Shown: positions 32,954-42,287, counted from the stretch's first letter. The stretch is DNA of 42,927 bases from Nostoc sp. CHAB 5834 (GCA_020829485.1 JAIVFU010000060.1:1-42927); one strand, 5' to 3'. Translations and numbers: made by a program. The notes: a model not told the origin generated them from the letters alone.

Positions 32954-34156
32954 GTGAATCTACGCCGCCTGATTCCAATTTTTGATAGTTCAGTCTCCAA
33001 CTGGGCATTAGAAGCGCGGCTGTTGCGCTGGTTAACCTTGATTTGGCTGTTCGTTGGCTTGATCATGCTATTTTCAGCATCCTATCCTGTCGCTGATGGC
33101 AATCATCATGATGGGTTGTACTACTTTAAGCGTCAACTGCTTTGGGTCTTAGTTTCCTTAATCGGATTCAATATTATTGTTAATTTGCCATTGCAGAAAA
33201 TTTTGGGAGTATCCCATTGGTTTTTATTACTGTTTTTGACGTTAATTTTCATTACACTGATCCCAGGATTGGGAAAAAAGGCTTTTGACGCAGCGCGTTG
33301 GATTGCGATCGGGCCTATTCCGATTCAACCCTCAGAATTAATTAAACCTTTTTTGGTGCTGCAAAGTGCGCGGCTTTTTGGTCAGTGGGAACGAATCAGT
33401 TGGCGGATTCGCTTGGCCTGGTTGGGTATTTTCGGTCTGGTACTTTTAGGAATTCTTGCTCAACCTAACTTGAGTACAACAGCACTTTGCGGTATGACTA
33501 TTTGGCTAATTGCTTTAGCAGCTGGTTTACCTTACAAGTACCTGGGAGGAACGGCAATCGGCGGAGTGATGTTGGCGCTACTCAGTATTAGCATCAAAGA
33601 GTATCAGCGTAAGCGGGTGATGTCATTCCTCAATCCTTGGGCAGATGCAACAGGAGATGGCTACCAGTTGGTGCAAAGTCTACTAGCTGTAGGTTCTGGT
33701 AAAACTTGGGGAGCTGGATTTGGGCTTTCTCAACAAAAGCTGTTTTATTTACCCATTCAGGATACTGATTTTATTTTTGCAGTGTTCGCTGAAGAGTTTG
33801 GCTTTGTTGGCAGTATGGTATTGTTGGCACTTTTAGCTACATTTGCCACTCTTGGATTAATTGTGGCGCTGAAGGCTAAAAATACAGTACATCGATTGGT
33901 AGCGATCGGCGTGACAATTTTGATGGTAGGACAATCATTACTTCATATTGGTGTTGCTACGGGTTCTCTACCGACTACTGGCTTACCTTTGCCCATGTTT
34001 AGTTATGGTGGTAATTCCATGATTGCTAGCTTAATAGCTACTGGGTTGCTGATTCGGGTAGCACGCGAGAGTAGCGAAGCTGAGGTAGTACCGTTGCGAA
34101 AACCCTTGTTGGAAAATGGCCGCAGACGCAGAGGTTTTCAAAAAAATAGGAATTGA
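32954..34156 (+). CDS. ftsW: Cell-division SEDS glycosyltransferase FtsW
   Basis: A 400-residue SEDS-family membrane protein that polymerises lipid II into septal peptidoglycan with its partner penicillin-binding protein. About ten membrane segments are visible. Family motifs include PIPIQPSELIKPFLVL, the DGYQLVQSLLAVGSG loop, and DTDFIFAVFAEEFGFVGS. GLPLPMFSYGGNSM is the conserved late motif. The start is GTG at 32954. The basic tail (RRRRGFQKNRN type) ends the protein. The 240-base upstream gap has TTATAAG-type repeats. FtsW is favoured over RodA by the general layout, but the family split is not always clear. Confidence 0.93.
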   Translation: MNLRRLIPIFDSSVSNWALEARLLRWLTLIWLFVGLIMLFSASYPVADGNHHDGLYYFKRQLLWVLVSLIGFNIIVNLPLQKILGVSHWFLLLFLTLIFITLIPGLGKKAFDAARWIAIGPIPIQPSELIKPFLVLQSARLFGQWERISWRIRLAWLGIFGLVLLGILAQPNLSTTALCGMTIWLIALAAGLPYKYLGGTAIGGVMLALLSISIKEYQRKRVMSFLNPWADATGDGYQLVQSLLAVGSGKTWGAGFGLSQQKLFYLPIQDTDFIFAVFAEEFGFVGSMVLLALLATFATLGLIVALKAKNTVHRLVAIGVTILMVGQSLLHIGVATGSLPTTGLPLPMFSYGGNSMIASLIATGLLIRVARESSEAEVVPLRKPLLENGRRRRGFQKNRN

Positions 34157-34201
34157 AAAAGAGGCAAGGGTACGCACGGTTTCGGATGGGAGGAGTGATG
34201 C

Positions 34202-34302
34202 CAATACAGTTCGGTTAAGATCCCCCCGCCTACGGCGACCCCCTTTTTAAGGGGGTAAATAGGAGGAAAAGCCCCACTTTTTAAGGGGGGTTGGGGGGAT
34301 CT
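34202..34302. repeat. C/G-rich hairpin element with CAATACAGTT end
   Basis: CAATACAGTTCGGTTAAG (34202-34219) is one end of the CAATACNGTT family. It runs straight into AGATCCCCCC ... GGGGGGATCT (34218-34302), which encloses CCCTTTTTAAGGGGG palindromes like those at 3472-3549. No matching second end was found. Confidence 0.6.
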
Positions 34303-34305
34303 TCG

Positions 34306-34488
34306 ATGCTATTGGGTAACACCCATTTAGAACTTGATACCCTCGACGAATACAGCAAGCAACTGCAACTATGGCAAAAGATATTTTCAGCCACTGCCAA
34401 AAGCGATAATCTTTGGAATTTACCTATCTATGGTTGCAATGTGGCTTTTGGTAATGCAGGGACAGAATTTAAGGCGTTGCTGAATTAA
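34306..34488 (+). CDS. Short hypothetical protein or gene remnant
   Basis: A 60-codon frame from ATG 34306 (MLLGNTHLELDTLDEYSKQL ... FKALLN). It is not recognised. Its composition looks protein-like, but it begins directly at the border of a repeat element, has no clear ribosome-binding site, and ends before another hairpin repeat. It could be the surviving 3' end of a larger gene. Confidence 0.3.
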   Translation: MLLGNTHLELDTLDEYSKQLQLWQKIFSATAKSDNLWNLPIYGCNVAFGNAGTEFKALLN

Positions 34489-34499
34489 GGGATGATTCT

Positions 34500-34561
34500 T
34501 GTGGGGTGGGCATCCTGCCCGCCCAGAAATACAAGAGACGGGCAAGATGCCCATCCCACAA
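34500..34561. repeat. Dispersed GGGCATCCTGCCC palindrome
   Basis: TGGGGTGGGCATCCTGCCCG pairs with CGGGCAAGATGCCCATCCCA across a short loop. Same repeat class as 3950 and about 30048. Confidence 0.7.
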
Positions 34562-34634
34562 AAATAGTAAAATCATCCCGCAAATATGCAACCCCGAATT
34601 TAATAATTAATTTCACCAGATTTCTATTACTTAA

Positions 34635-34673
34635 TTTTGGATTTTAGATTCCTCTGAAATCTAAAATCCAAAA
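34635..34673 (-). terminator. Perfect 16-bp hairpin after rpiA
   Basis: TTTTGGATTTTAGATT and AATCTAAAATCCAAAA form a perfect 16-bp stem with a seven-base loop, 11 bases beyond the rpiA stop. Built from the GATTTTA heptamer, it could end transcription; this is inference. Confidence 0.5.
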
Positions 34674-34683
34674 TCTAGAACTC

Positions 34684-35394
34684 TTACAGTTGCCGCACTA
34701 ATGGCTGACCATCTTTGACTTCACCAATCAAAACTAAATCGACACAGTTAACAAAAATACCATTTTCCAGAACACCGGGAATGTTATTTAATGTCTTTTC
34801 TAGGCTGACTGGATCTTTAATAGAGTCAAATCTGACATCTAAAACAAAGTTACCTTGATCGGTAATCACTGGGCCAGCTTTTTTTACACCCATGCGGAGT
34901 TCTGGTTTGCCACCGAGTTTTTTGATGGCATTGGTTACAGGAGTAATTGCCATTGGAATCACTTCCACGGGTACAGCGAAAGTAGAACCCAAGCGGTCTA
35001 CTAACTTACCACTATCTACCACGACGATAAACTGTTCTGCCAGGTAGTCAACGACTTTTTCGCGGGTATGTGCTGCACCACCGCCTTTAATCAAATTCTT
35101 CTGCGGATCGACTTCATCTGCGCCATCAATGGCAATATCGATGTGGTCAATAGCATCTAAGGTGGCGAGAGGTACACCGTATTGCTTCGCCAGTACTTCT
35201 GACTGAAATGATGTAGGTATACCAATGATATCTTGAAGTTCACCAGACTTGAGGCGATCGCCCAAAAACTGAATCGTATATGCTGTTGTTGACCCCGTAC
35301 CCAACCCCACAATAGAACCCGACTTTACTAAGGCGGCGGCGGCTTTGCCAACTTCTTGCTTCATCAACTTTACGGGATCTGCTGCTGCGGTCAT
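34684..35394 (-). CDS. rpiA: Ribose-5-phosphate isomerase A
   Basis: A 236-residue enzyme interconverting ribose-5-phosphate and ribulose-5-phosphate in the Calvin and pentose-phosphate cycles. Family motifs are intact: [10 protein letters not shown] near the N-terminus, AIDGADEVD, the [11 protein letters not shown] loop with catalytic residues, and [14 protein letters not shown] 35394 is preferred over TTG 35400, because the AGGAG is eight bases from the ATG but only two from the TTG. Confidence 0.96.
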   Translation of the reverse strand: MTAAADPVKLMKQEVGKAAAALVKSGSIVGLGTGSTTAYTIQFLGDRLKSGELQDIIGIPTSFQSEVLAKQYGVPLATLDAIDHIDIAIDGADEVDPQKNLIKGGGAAHTREKVVDYLAEQFIVVVDSGKLVDRLGSTFAVPVEVIPMAITPVTNAIKKLGGKPELRMGVKKAGPVITDQGNFVLDVRFDSIKDPVSLEKTLNNIPGVLENGIFVNCVDLVLIGEVKDGQPLVRQL

Positions 35395-35585
35395 TGCCAA
35401 AACTCCTGAAAAACTGACTATAGTCCATAGTAGTGGGCAGATAACCTCAAAAGATGAAAGGTGAAAAACAAGTTTTTGCTAATCTTTACTTCCTTAATTA
35501 GGGACTTCCAAAAAATAAAATATCTTAGTGTCCGGAACAAAAGAGATGACTAATGTAAAATAAAGTATATTAGTATACAAAATTT

Positions 35586-36065
35586 ATGAAAACTCCCCAG
35601 TACACTGATCCTACTTTTGAACAACTTTTCGCTAAGATTGACCTGGAAATAGCAAATACCTTTACGGTGGAGCAATTAGAAGCGATAAAAAAGAGTTTGG
35701 CCTCTCGTGCTAGAAAACGTCATTCTTTAGACATAAGAGTTTCAGTACCAATTCCCGGATTAAGGTTTTATCTGGTGTTACTAGGAGGTTCAGAACGTCG
35801 CTCTAAAGTGCGTTTACGCTCTGAAAGAGGTTTATATCCTTTTTGGACTCCTGCCAATATCTTGTTCCTTCTAGGATTTCTAATCATTCTATCTATTTGT
35901 AGCTACACTATATTTTCTTCTGCATTGTCTTCACTTACTCCCACATCTAGCTCTTATTACCCTACTTCAATTCCTTGGATTGACGATAAATCAGAATGTG
36001 AACACACTGGTAGAATCTGGAATGATGGTAAGTGCTGGGATTTTGAACAAAGCCCTAATTTTTAA
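35586..36065 (+). CDS. Small single-pass membrane protein, unknown
   Basis: A 159-residue protein with a soluble N-terminal part of about 85 residues (PTFEQLFAKIDLEIANTFTV, then a basic KKSLASRARKRHS), a membrane helix at about 92-115 (ANILFLLGFLIILSICSYTI), and a short outer tail. The tail has a two-cysteine motif SECEHTGRIWNDGKCWDFE. No family recognised. A one-ended MITE sequence (35500) lies just upstream. Confidence 0.6.
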   Translation: MKTPQYTDPTFEQLFAKIDLEIANTFTVEQLEAIKKSLASRARKRHSLDIRVSVPIPGLRFYLVLLGGSERRSKVRLRSERGLYPFWTPANILFLLGFLIILSICSYTIFSSALSSLTPTSSSYYPTSIPWIDDKSECEHTGRIWNDGKCWDFEQSPNF

Positions 36066-36203
36066 AATTTATAGCCACACCGTAGCTAGAGCAACATTGC
36101 CCAGCCTAAATTCGTCACTAGCTGAGTTAGAGGTTATTAAAAACACCAAATTTTGCGTTAACCTCAGTAGCGTAGTTTTTTAAATTCACGTTAGCAGCTA
36201 AAA

Positions 36204-36896
36204 GTGATTATGGTGATGCGTCAGCTTTCAATTACTCTATCTTTAATGGCACTACTACAAAACTTACCAGCAATTGCTCAAATTCCAGTGCCAGAAAATA
36301 CTTCTGGAGTCCCATCTGATTCCATTCAACAGGTAATTGCTGTCAAATGGATGACAAACTATTCTGATGGCAAGTTTTATCCAGAAAAGTTACTCAGTAG
36401 GGCCGAATTAGCGTCAATTATGGTAAAAGCATTTGGGCTAAATAAGAGACAAGCTGTTAGCAAAGAAAATTTAACTATTCTAGATGTTCCTCGTTCTTAT
36501 TGGGCATTTAATGATATACAGACAGTCTTAAAAACTGACATCATGAAAGGCTATCGGGGCAATGAATTCTTCCCTAACCAAAAGGTGACAAAGGCTGAAG
36601 CTCTTGCCATTTTCGCCCAAGCTTATGGTATATTTCAGTTTCCCGATGACGCTGTTAATGATATTCTGGCTTCATATCCAGATGAAAAGTCTATACCAAG
36701 TTGGGCTAGAAAAGCGATCGCTACAGTAGCTACTGAAGGATTTCTCAATACAGATGCTCAAGGCAATATTTCTCCATTAAAACCCGTTACCCGTGGAGAT
36801 ATGGCTTATGTATTGAGTAAATATTTACAACGACAACAGCAACAACCCGAAACACCAGAAGTTCCGATTATTCCAAATAGTCCACAAACACCTTAG
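36204..36896 (+). CDS. Secreted S-layer homology (SLH) domain protein
   Basis: A protein of up to 230 residues with a signal peptide (MRQLSITLSLMALLQNLPAIAQ) and SLH-type modules filling the rest: NYSDGKFYPEKLLSRAELAS, then YWAFNDIQTVLKTDIMKGY with FFPNQKVTKAEALAIFAQAY, then IPSWARKAIATVATEGFLN with PLKPVTRGDMAYVLSKYL. SLH domains usually anchor proteins to the cell wall; here there is no further catalytic domain, so its role may be structural. The start could be GTG 36204, ATG 36210 or ATG 36216; the last gives the cleanest signal peptide. It converges on the next gene. Confidence 0.85.
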   Translation: MIMVMRQLSITLSLMALLQNLPAIAQIPVPENTSGVPSDSIQQVIAVKWMTNYSDGKFYPEKLLSRAELASIMVKAFGLNKRQAVSKENLTILDVPRSYWAFNDIQTVLKTDIMKGYRGNEFFPNQKVTKAEALAIFAQAYGIFQFPDDAVNDILASYPDEKSIPSWARKAIATVATEGFLNTDAQGNISPLKPVTRGDMAYVLSKYLQRQQQQPETPEVPIIPNSPQTP

Positions 36897-36926
36897 CTAG
36901 ATTTTATCCAGCCAAGGTGCTTAAAA

Positions 36927-38129
36927 TTATCTTTGGTCTGAACCTCTATACCTGTCTCGAATCTGGCGAAGATATAAGGAATTAGACTGTGTTGGTTGCT
37001 GCAACACATAATTAGATTGTGGTGGTTGCGTCGGTTGTTGCAACCCATAATTCCCATATCCCGCAGGGTTTGTGGGAGTGACAACGCCTTGACTTGGAAT
37101 CTGACTAGAGTAAGGTGCAATATTATATGGTGCAGCAGAGTTGACTGGGGGTGTTACTGGTACTAAATTAGGCACTACCTGACCGTTATTTAAATTATTG
37201 TAGGGATTTTGCTGTAAGTTCGTACCCGTTGATGTATAGCCTGTACCAGTATTTAACCCATTACTAGGCACTACCTGACCATTATTTAAATTATTGTAGG
37301 GATTTTGCTGTAAGTTCGTACCCGTTGACGTGTAGCCTGTCCCAGTAGTTAACCCAGTACTTGGTAGAGAATTCTGACTGGGTAAGCTGTTAATGGGTGG
37401 CATCAACGTTGTTCCTGGCTCAGAGGCTCGACCCAAGCCATTTGTCTGAGTTACAGTCCCATTGAAGCTAGAATATTGCTGGTTTGTCGATTGGTTAAGT
37501 GCTGCTTGCAGAGGGCTGATAGAGACAGGATTTTGATTCTTGTTGGTTTGATTCGTGAATCCAATACTCAGACTAGAAGATGTTTTCCTCTCCGTTGGTT
37601 CAGATGCCGTAGTTAAAGGGTTAAGACCTAAAAACTGGTTATTATTATCAACCGTCCCAGTCCGCAATAAATTTTCTGTTTGTACAACAAAGGGATTTTT
37701 CACGCCTGGGGAGGTGTCGGCATTAACGCCTAAACCAGGATTTAATTTGGTATCGTTAGCAGACTTTTGCTTGTTAATTACATCATCTAAAAAGTTTTTG
37801 CTATTTTTTGCCTCAGTATTGTCCTTAGGGTTATCTGGCGTTACTGAAAGAGTTGCTTGGTCAAAGTCATTAAATAAAACTGGCAGGTTATCAATATCTG
37901 CTGCAATGGCTCTGTTTTCTTCTGACAGCGAGGAATCAGCAGGATTTTGTGAAGCGACTTGGCTTTTTTGCTTATAAACGAAAATATCTGGGTTTGACCA
38001 GTATTCCCAAGTTACTAGCCCGACTACAGATAAAAAAATTGCAGTGCCCCAAAAACCAGGTCGCCCTAGATTCCATAACCTGGCTTTGAGATAGCGTAAG
38101 TAGGCGGGAGGATAATGACGATTTGGCAT
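36927..38129 (-). CDS. Single-pass protein with long low-complexity tail, unknown
   Basis: A 400-residue protein. A basic N-terminus (MPNRHYPPAYLRYLKARLWN) leads to one membrane helix (about 26-45, GFWGTAIFLSVVGLVTWEY). About 350 residues rich in Asn, Gln, Ser, Thr and Pro follow. Residues around 255-320 contain a 32-residue unit repeated twice (GTGYTSTGTNLQQNPYNNLN). This suggests an outer, flexible, possibly wall-facing region. No catalytic domain or known family. Confidence 0.7.
   Translation of the reverse strand: MPNRHYPPAYLRYLKARLWNLGRPGFWGTAIFLSVVGLVTWEYWSNPDIFVYKQKSQVASQNPADSSLSEENRAIAADIDNLPVLFNDFDQATLSVTPDNPKDNTEAKNSKNFLDDVINKQKSANDTKLNPGLGVNADTSPGVKNPFVVQTENLLRTGTVDNNNQFLGLNPLTTASEPTERKTSSSLSIGFTNQTNKNQNPVSISPLQAALNQSTNQQYSSFNGTVTQTNGLGRASEPGTTLMPPINSLPSQNSLPSTGLTTGTGYTSTGTNLQQNPYNNLNNGQVVPSNGLNTGTGYTSTGTNLQQNPYNNLNNGQVVPNLVPVTPPVNSAAPYNIAPYSSQIPSQGVVTPTNPAGYGNYGLQQPTQPPQSNYVLQQPTQSNSLYLRQIRDRYRGSDQR
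37171..37362. repeat. Two 96-bp tandem repeats
   Basis: Units at 37171-37266 and 37267-37362 start GGCACTACCTGACC and are nearly identical, with a handful of differences. They encode two consecutive 32-residue copies inside the low-complexity protein. Confidence 0.9.
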
Positions 38130-38559
38130 GGGATTGGTAATTGAAATTTACTCAAAATTGGTAAAACTTGACGGAAACTGAAGGCGTTGCTGTTTAATTC
38201 TTTTGCTTTCCTTAACAGGAAATATCTTAACCGAGGTTGGATAGTAATTTCATCCTAACTTCTCCATCAATTATTAGTCATTACCAATAGACGTGTAATA
38301 GTCAAAAATTTACTTTTTAGCAGATGGAGTCCTTTGACGAAATTTTCTAGAAAGTTATGGCAATTTATGCTTATTTTTTGGGTATCGGTAACAGTGGATA
38401 ACATCAGGAGTTGACAACTGGTCTAATTTATTGTTGTAGCTGGACAAAAGTTCAACTTTTTTATTTTCTAGTTAGCAAACTAAACTGTGTGCTGCAATGC
38501 TTCAATACGCCTCTGAAGGCACTGTGCTGCACCGTACTATTAACCAGGAGACTACAGCA
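38130..38559. other. Spacer between divergent genes
   Basis: No gene or repeat is recognised in this 430-base divergent spacer. It should hold promoters for both the minus-strand low-complexity protein and the CBS protein. Confidence 0.5.
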
Positions 38560-38817
38560 ATGATGAAAGCTGAAGATATCATGACCAAAGATGTAGTTAC
38601 CATTCGCGGTTCGGCGACTGTTGCTGAAGCAGTGGGGCTGATGAAGGAAAAAAAATTGCGGGCGCTGGTTGTGGAGAATCGTCATGAAAATGATGCTTAT
38701 GGCATTGTCACAGAAACGGATATTGTCTATAAGGTAACAGCCTACGGTAAAGACCCAAAGCAAGTGCGGGTTTACGAAATTATGAGCAAGCCTTGCATTA
38801 TTATCATCCGTGATTGA
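38560..38817 (+). CDS. CBS-domain protein, C-terminally truncated
   Basis: An 85-residue protein with one complete CBS motif (MKAEDIMTKDVVTIRGSATV ... AYGIVTETDIVYKV) and the beginning of a second (YEIMSKPCI). Related cyanobacterial proteins have about 140-150 residues and two CBS domains forming a nucleotide-binding Bateman module. Here the sequence breaks after MSKPC; the following IIIIRD and stop are unlike the family. A G-rich heptamer-like repeat begins directly after. ATG 38560 follows an AGGAG. It is probably a truncated, non-functional or altered product. Confidence 0.8.
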   Translation: MMKAEDIMTKDVVTIRGSATVAEAVGLMKEKKLRALVVENRHENDAYGIVTETDIVYKVTAYGKDPKQVRVYEIMSKPCIIIIRD

Positions 38818-38819
38818 AG

Positions 38820-38925
38820 TGTGGGGATGAGGGGCATGAGGGAGATGAGGGAGCAGGGAAAGATGGGGGAGCAGGGGGAGAAAGTGAACAATTATTATTC
38901 TTCCTCATCCCCCTCATCCCTCAAT
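38820..38925. repeat. G-rich repeat with complementary partner
   Basis: GATGAGGG/CATGAGGG/GATGAGGG/GCAGGG units on the left and CTCATCCCCCTCATCCCTC on the right could form a hairpin. It lies between the converging 3' ends of the CBS gene and lptF. Confidence 0.75.
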
Positions 38926-40101
38926 TTACCGATTGGCAACTCGCATCAATAAGAATAGACCTATTCCCAAAAAAATAAAGTTGGGCAACCAAGCCCCTAT
39001 AAAGGGAGAGAGGACACCTGCTTGCGCGATCGCACCACTAATAAAGAAAATTAAGTAGTACGAAAAAATTACTACGACACTAATCCCAAAGCTGGTACCT
39101 CTGCCAGTTCGCTGGGGTATGCTTCCCATTGCTGCACCTACCAAGCCAAAAACTACACATACAAAAGGTAAGGAGATTTTTTGTTGAATCCGCACTTCAA
39201 GTTTACGAATTTTTTGGCGATCGCCACCGAGAAGTTCTACTTGTAGTTGATCTAATGCTTCAGAAATATTCATTTCACCATAGTCGCGGCTTTTCTCTGC
39301 CAGACTTAATGGCGTGCGCGGTAGTTGCAGTTGTTGGTGTTCAAATCTAACGATGTTGCGATAGGAGCGATCGGCAGCGACAAAATAGATGGTACCGTTG
39401 TAAAAATCCCAGACATTTTGAGAAGGATTCCACTGGGCAGATTCTGATACCACAATTTGATTCAGACCTTTTGTTGAACGATCTATAATCGTCAAACCTG
39501 ACATCCGCTTACCATCAAATTGGTCGGCGTAAAATAAGCGGAGCAAAATCCTATTCTTAGAGCCATCCGGTTGTGTAACATCCTGGTATTCAGGATAGAA
39601 AATATTTTGCTGTTTAAAAGTTGGCTTATCTGATTTGAGGGCTTTATCCAGAGTCATCGCTGCTTGGTAATTTGCTGCTGGTGCAATTTGTTCGTTAAAC
39701 ACAAATGTCATTCCTGTAACCACAAGACTCAACATCACAGCAGTTAGCACTATGCGATAAACGCTGACCCCACAACCACGCAGGGCAATTAGTTCGCTCT
39801 CGCTAGAAAGACGACTATAAGTCATCAAAGTAGCCAGCAGCGTAGACATGGGGAAGGCTAAAACAATAAAGTTGGGAAACTTTAACAAAAAAACCTGAAC
39901 TGCAATATCTATGGGTAGCCCAGATTCTACAATTTTTCTGACTAAATCAAATACAGCATCGATGGTAACGCCAATTGATGAAAATGCTCCGACACCAAAG
40001 AAAAACGGCGCTAACAATTCGCTAGTAAGGTAACGATCCATGATCGTAATAGGCAACAGCGAATGGAGGTTGTAGAAAGACGTAAGTTTCTTTGATATCA
40101 T
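38926..40101 (-). CDS. lptF: LptF/LptG-family permease of the LPS transporter
   Basis: A 391-residue YjgP/YjgQ-family protein with membrane segments near both ends and a periplasmic beta-jellyroll between them (about 150-290). Typical motifs are MDRYLTSELLAPFFFGVGAF, the FPMSTLLATLMTYSRLSSES-like segment with ELIALRGCGVS, and the C-terminal LPFVCVVFGLVGAAMGS. It forms the inner-membrane channel that, with LptB, lifts lipopolysaccharide to the periplasmic bridge. ATG 40101 is chosen; ATG 40041 (MDRYLTS) is also credible. The gap to lptB is about 150 bases. Confidence 0.9.
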   Translation of the reverse strand: MISKKLTSFYNLHSLLPITIMDRYLTSELLAPFFFGVGAFSSIGVTIDAVFDLVRKIVESGLPIDIAVQVFLLKFPNFIVLAFPMSTLLATLMTYSRLSSESELIALRGCGVSVYRIVLTAVMLSLVVTGMTFVFNEQIAPAANYQAAMTLDKALKSDKPTFKQQNIFYPEYQDVTQPDGSKNRILLRLFYADQFDGKRMSGLTIIDRSTKGLNQIVVSESAQWNPSQNVWDFYNGTIYFVAADRSYRNIVRFEHQQLQLPRTPLSLAEKSRDYGEMNISEALDQLQVELLGGDRQKIRKLEVRIQQKISLPFVCVVFGLVGAAMGSIPQRTGRGTSFGISVVVIFSYYLIFFISGAIAQAGVLSPFIGAWLPNFIFLGIGLFLLMRVANR

Positions 40102-40258
40102 GACTAGCTTGAAAAGTTCAATTTTAGCAACCCTGGCAAATAAAGGATATCTACATTTAAGATTAAAATTTAATTTTAAATACATGAAAATTAACTAATG
40201 AATTCATGTTTAAAAATTAAAAATAGCTTTTGAAATTATTAACTAAATAACTGTTAAT

Positions 40259-40987
40259 TTAGACTTGAAAATTATTACCTAAATAATATTGCCGCACCAG
40301 GGGGTTGCCGTAGAGTTCGTCAGCAGCGCCAAAAGCGAGAATTTGTCCCTCGCGCATGATGTAGGCGCGATCGGTGATGGCTAGGGTTTCGCGGACATTA
40401 TGATCTGTAATTAAGATTCCCATGCCGCGATCGCGTAATTCTGCGACAATTTGCTGAATTTCTGAGACTGCTATAGGATCAACTCCCGCAAATGGTTCAT
40501 CCAAAAGTAAAAATTTTGGTCCTTCTTGTCCAGCAGCTAAAGACCTTGCTAATTCCGTCCGCCGTCGCTCACCACCAGAAAGTTGAATTCCTTTGCTATT
40601 GGCTAATTTTTCCAACCGAAACTCCCGCAGTAAAGTTGTGAGTCGTCTTGCCCACTCCCATCGTGGCACATTCGTTTGCTCTAGCACCAACAGAATATTA
40701 TCCTGTACCGAGAGTTGGCGAAAAACACTTGGTTCTTGTGCTAGATAGCCAATACCCAGTCTTGCCCTTTGGTGCATTGGCATTCCCGTAACGTCCAGAT
40801 TACCCAGCCAGACTTTTCCTTGATTGGGTTTTTCTAAACCTGTGGCAATGTAAAATGTCGTCGTTTTACCAGCCCCATTGGGGCCTAGTAAACCAACGAT
40901 TTCGCCCTGAGCAACAGAAAGATTGACACGATTGACAATTACTCGCTTGCCGTAAGATTTATGAATATTCTCTAAAACAATTTTCAT
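40259..40987 (-). CDS. lptB: LPS export ABC transporter ATP-binding protein
   Basis: A 242-residue ABC ATPase: Walker A GPNGAGKTTT (35-44), Q-loop YLAQEPSVFRQL, signature LSGGERRRTE, Walker B FLLLDEPFAGVDP, and H-loop ITDHNVRE. The sequence pattern is LptB-like, and its neighbours support this: lptA ends 29 bases upstream and lptF follows. ATG 40987 with AAGG upstream is chosen over longer starts, because MKIVLENIHKSYGKR is the conserved N-terminus. Confidence 0.95.
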   Translation of the reverse strand: MKIVLENIHKSYGKRVIVNRVNLSVAQGEIVGLLGPNGAGKTTTFYIATGLEKPNQGKVWLGNLDVTGMPMHQRARLGIGYLAQEPSVFRQLSVQDNILLVLEQTNVPRWEWARRLTTLLREFRLEKLANSKGIQLSGGERRRTELARSLAAGQEGPKFLLLDEPFAGVDPIAVSEIQQIVAELRDRGMGILITDHNVRETLAITDRAYIMREGQILAFGAADELYGNPLVRQYYLGNNFQV

Positions 40988-41015
40988 TGTTCGTGCCTTT
41001 TCTTGATGGTAGATG

Positions 41016-41480
41016 CTAATTAGATCGCTTGAATGCTGGTGTCTGTGGAGCAGGTGTTGCAGTTTGCCCAGCATTATCTGATTCCTCAATCATGTAGATG
41101 GACTCTACTTGACGGTTGGATTGGGGTAAGGCAACAAATCGCCCTTCGTCAATTAAATAAGTTACCTTTTCCGCTCGGATACTGTTACCGCCTTGTTGCA
41201 AAATATAGACGTTCCCACTGAAATCAATTCGGCGTTCCTTACTAAAGTACTGTGCTTGGGCAGATGTTGCCTGAATCTGGCGAGAAGGATACAACATTTG
41301 CACGTTACCGCGAGCAGTGATTACTTGGTTTTTCGCGTCATATTCTTGCACATCAGCGCGAATAGTCAGGGGACGATTGTCTCTAGATGTTTGTGCAGTA
41401 GCGGTTTGCACTTGAGTAGGGAAAGCAAAAGCACCCAAGAGTGCAGCTGGGAGCATTAAAGCTAATCCAAAGCGACGCAT
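41016..41480 (-). CDS. lptA: LptA/OstA-like periplasmic LPS transport protein
   Basis: A 154-residue secreted protein with a signal peptide (MRRFGLALMLPAALLGAFAF ... ATAQ) and an OstA-fold domain: PLTIRADVQEYDAKNQVITA, RGNVQMLYPSRQIQATSAQA, RRIDFSGNVYILQQGGNSIR. LptA proteins form the periplasmic bridge carrying lipopolysaccharide to the outer membrane. The short Pro/Thr-rich tail is not part of the fold. ATG 41480 gives the best signal peptide; ATG 41513 is possible. Confidence 0.9.
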   Translation of the reverse strand: MRRFGLALMLPAALLGAFAFPTQVQTATAQTSRDNRPLTIRADVQEYDAKNQVITARGNVQMLYPSRQIQATSAQAQYFSKERRIDFSGNVYILQQGGNSIRAEKVTYLIDEGRFVALPQSNRQVESIYMIEESDNAGQTATPAPQTPAFKRSN

Positions 41481-41683
41481 TTGGGATATGGGCAATTGAT
41501 AGCAGGGCATCATAGCAATTAGGGATTCAGGATTTCAGCTTGCATTCTAATTATCTCAAGTCCTTTATCCAGATATGAAATATACAATCTGGAGTGATTT
41601 CCGATAACTACTGGCTGAAATAGTGACGCTACCCCCAACCTCAAGGTTTCAGGAATTGACATCTGAGTGAAAATAACGTAAGC

Positions 41684-41803
41684 ACGGCGTTGCTAAATTG
41701 AAGTATGAATGAATCTGGATGTAGAGACGTAGCTTTTCTTCGTCTCTACAAGGATTTTGGTATTATGCAAAATCATTTTCATACATGGAATCAGCAACGC
41801 CGT
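41684..41803. mobile_element. MITE-like element with ACGGCGTTGCT ends
   Basis: Perfect 11-bp inverted repeats ACGGCGTTGCT (41684-41694) and AGCAACGCCGT (41793-41803), extended imperfectly inward. The interior has a GTAGAGACG ... CGTCTCTAC hairpin followed by AAGGATTTTGG, like those at 10245-10298 and 30197-30235. The rest of 41514-41894 shows no gene. Confidence 0.65.
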
Positions 41804-41894
41804 AGGCATAATACCCTGCCTTAAGCCATTTTGCGTCTACATGAATTGTGCCTACCGAGGATTTCGGGCAATGCATAATTAATTTACCAGATGT

Positions 41895-42287
41895 CTAATC
41901 AGTAGACAGCACAATTTTAGGCAAAGATAAGACTTGATTTTCACCCAAATCACCAGTTGTAATCTTATCTGGCCCTATTTGTTGTAATGTAGTCAACAAC
42001 ACTGCGCTCTGACTCAATAGCTCATCCACGTCAACGCCGCCGTAACTAGATGGGTAACGGCGTAGGCGATTGCTGCCTTCCCCCAGTAAAATTACTGCAC
42101 CGCGCCAGTTGCGATTCTCCAAATGATACAGTGCTACAGAAATTTGGAGAATGCTTTGATAAAAGGTTTTTTCCGGTTCGCCAGCTTCAATCCACAAAGC
42201 TTCTAAAGTGTCATGGCAGGCGTAAAACTGACCAGAATTGAACTGTTCTACGCCTTGCCAAAACTCTTGGGGGATGGTTTCGCTCAT
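41895..42287 (-). CDS. DUF309 domain protein
   Basis: A 130-residue protein of the DUF309 family, recognised by FWQGVEQFNSGQFYACHDTL with EALWIEAGEPEKTFYQSILQ and LYHLENRNWRGAVILLGEG. The fold is a helical bundle; function is unknown. Its ATG overlaps the ftrC stop (ATGA, 42284-42287), so it is translationally coupled to the thioredoxin-reductase subunit, hinting at a shared redox or plastid-type role. Confidence 0.88.
   Translation of the reverse strand: MSETIPQEFWQGVEQFNSGQFYACHDTLEALWIEAGEPEKTFYQSILQISVALYHLENRNWRGAVILLGEGSNRLRRYPSSYGGVDVDELLSQSAVLLTTLQQIGPDKITTGDLGENQVLSLPKIVLSTD

Noticed and set aside
36893..37120. Minus-strand 75-codon frame at the 3' end of the low-complexity gene
   Set aside because: It lies within the better supported 400-residue frame and has no family features.
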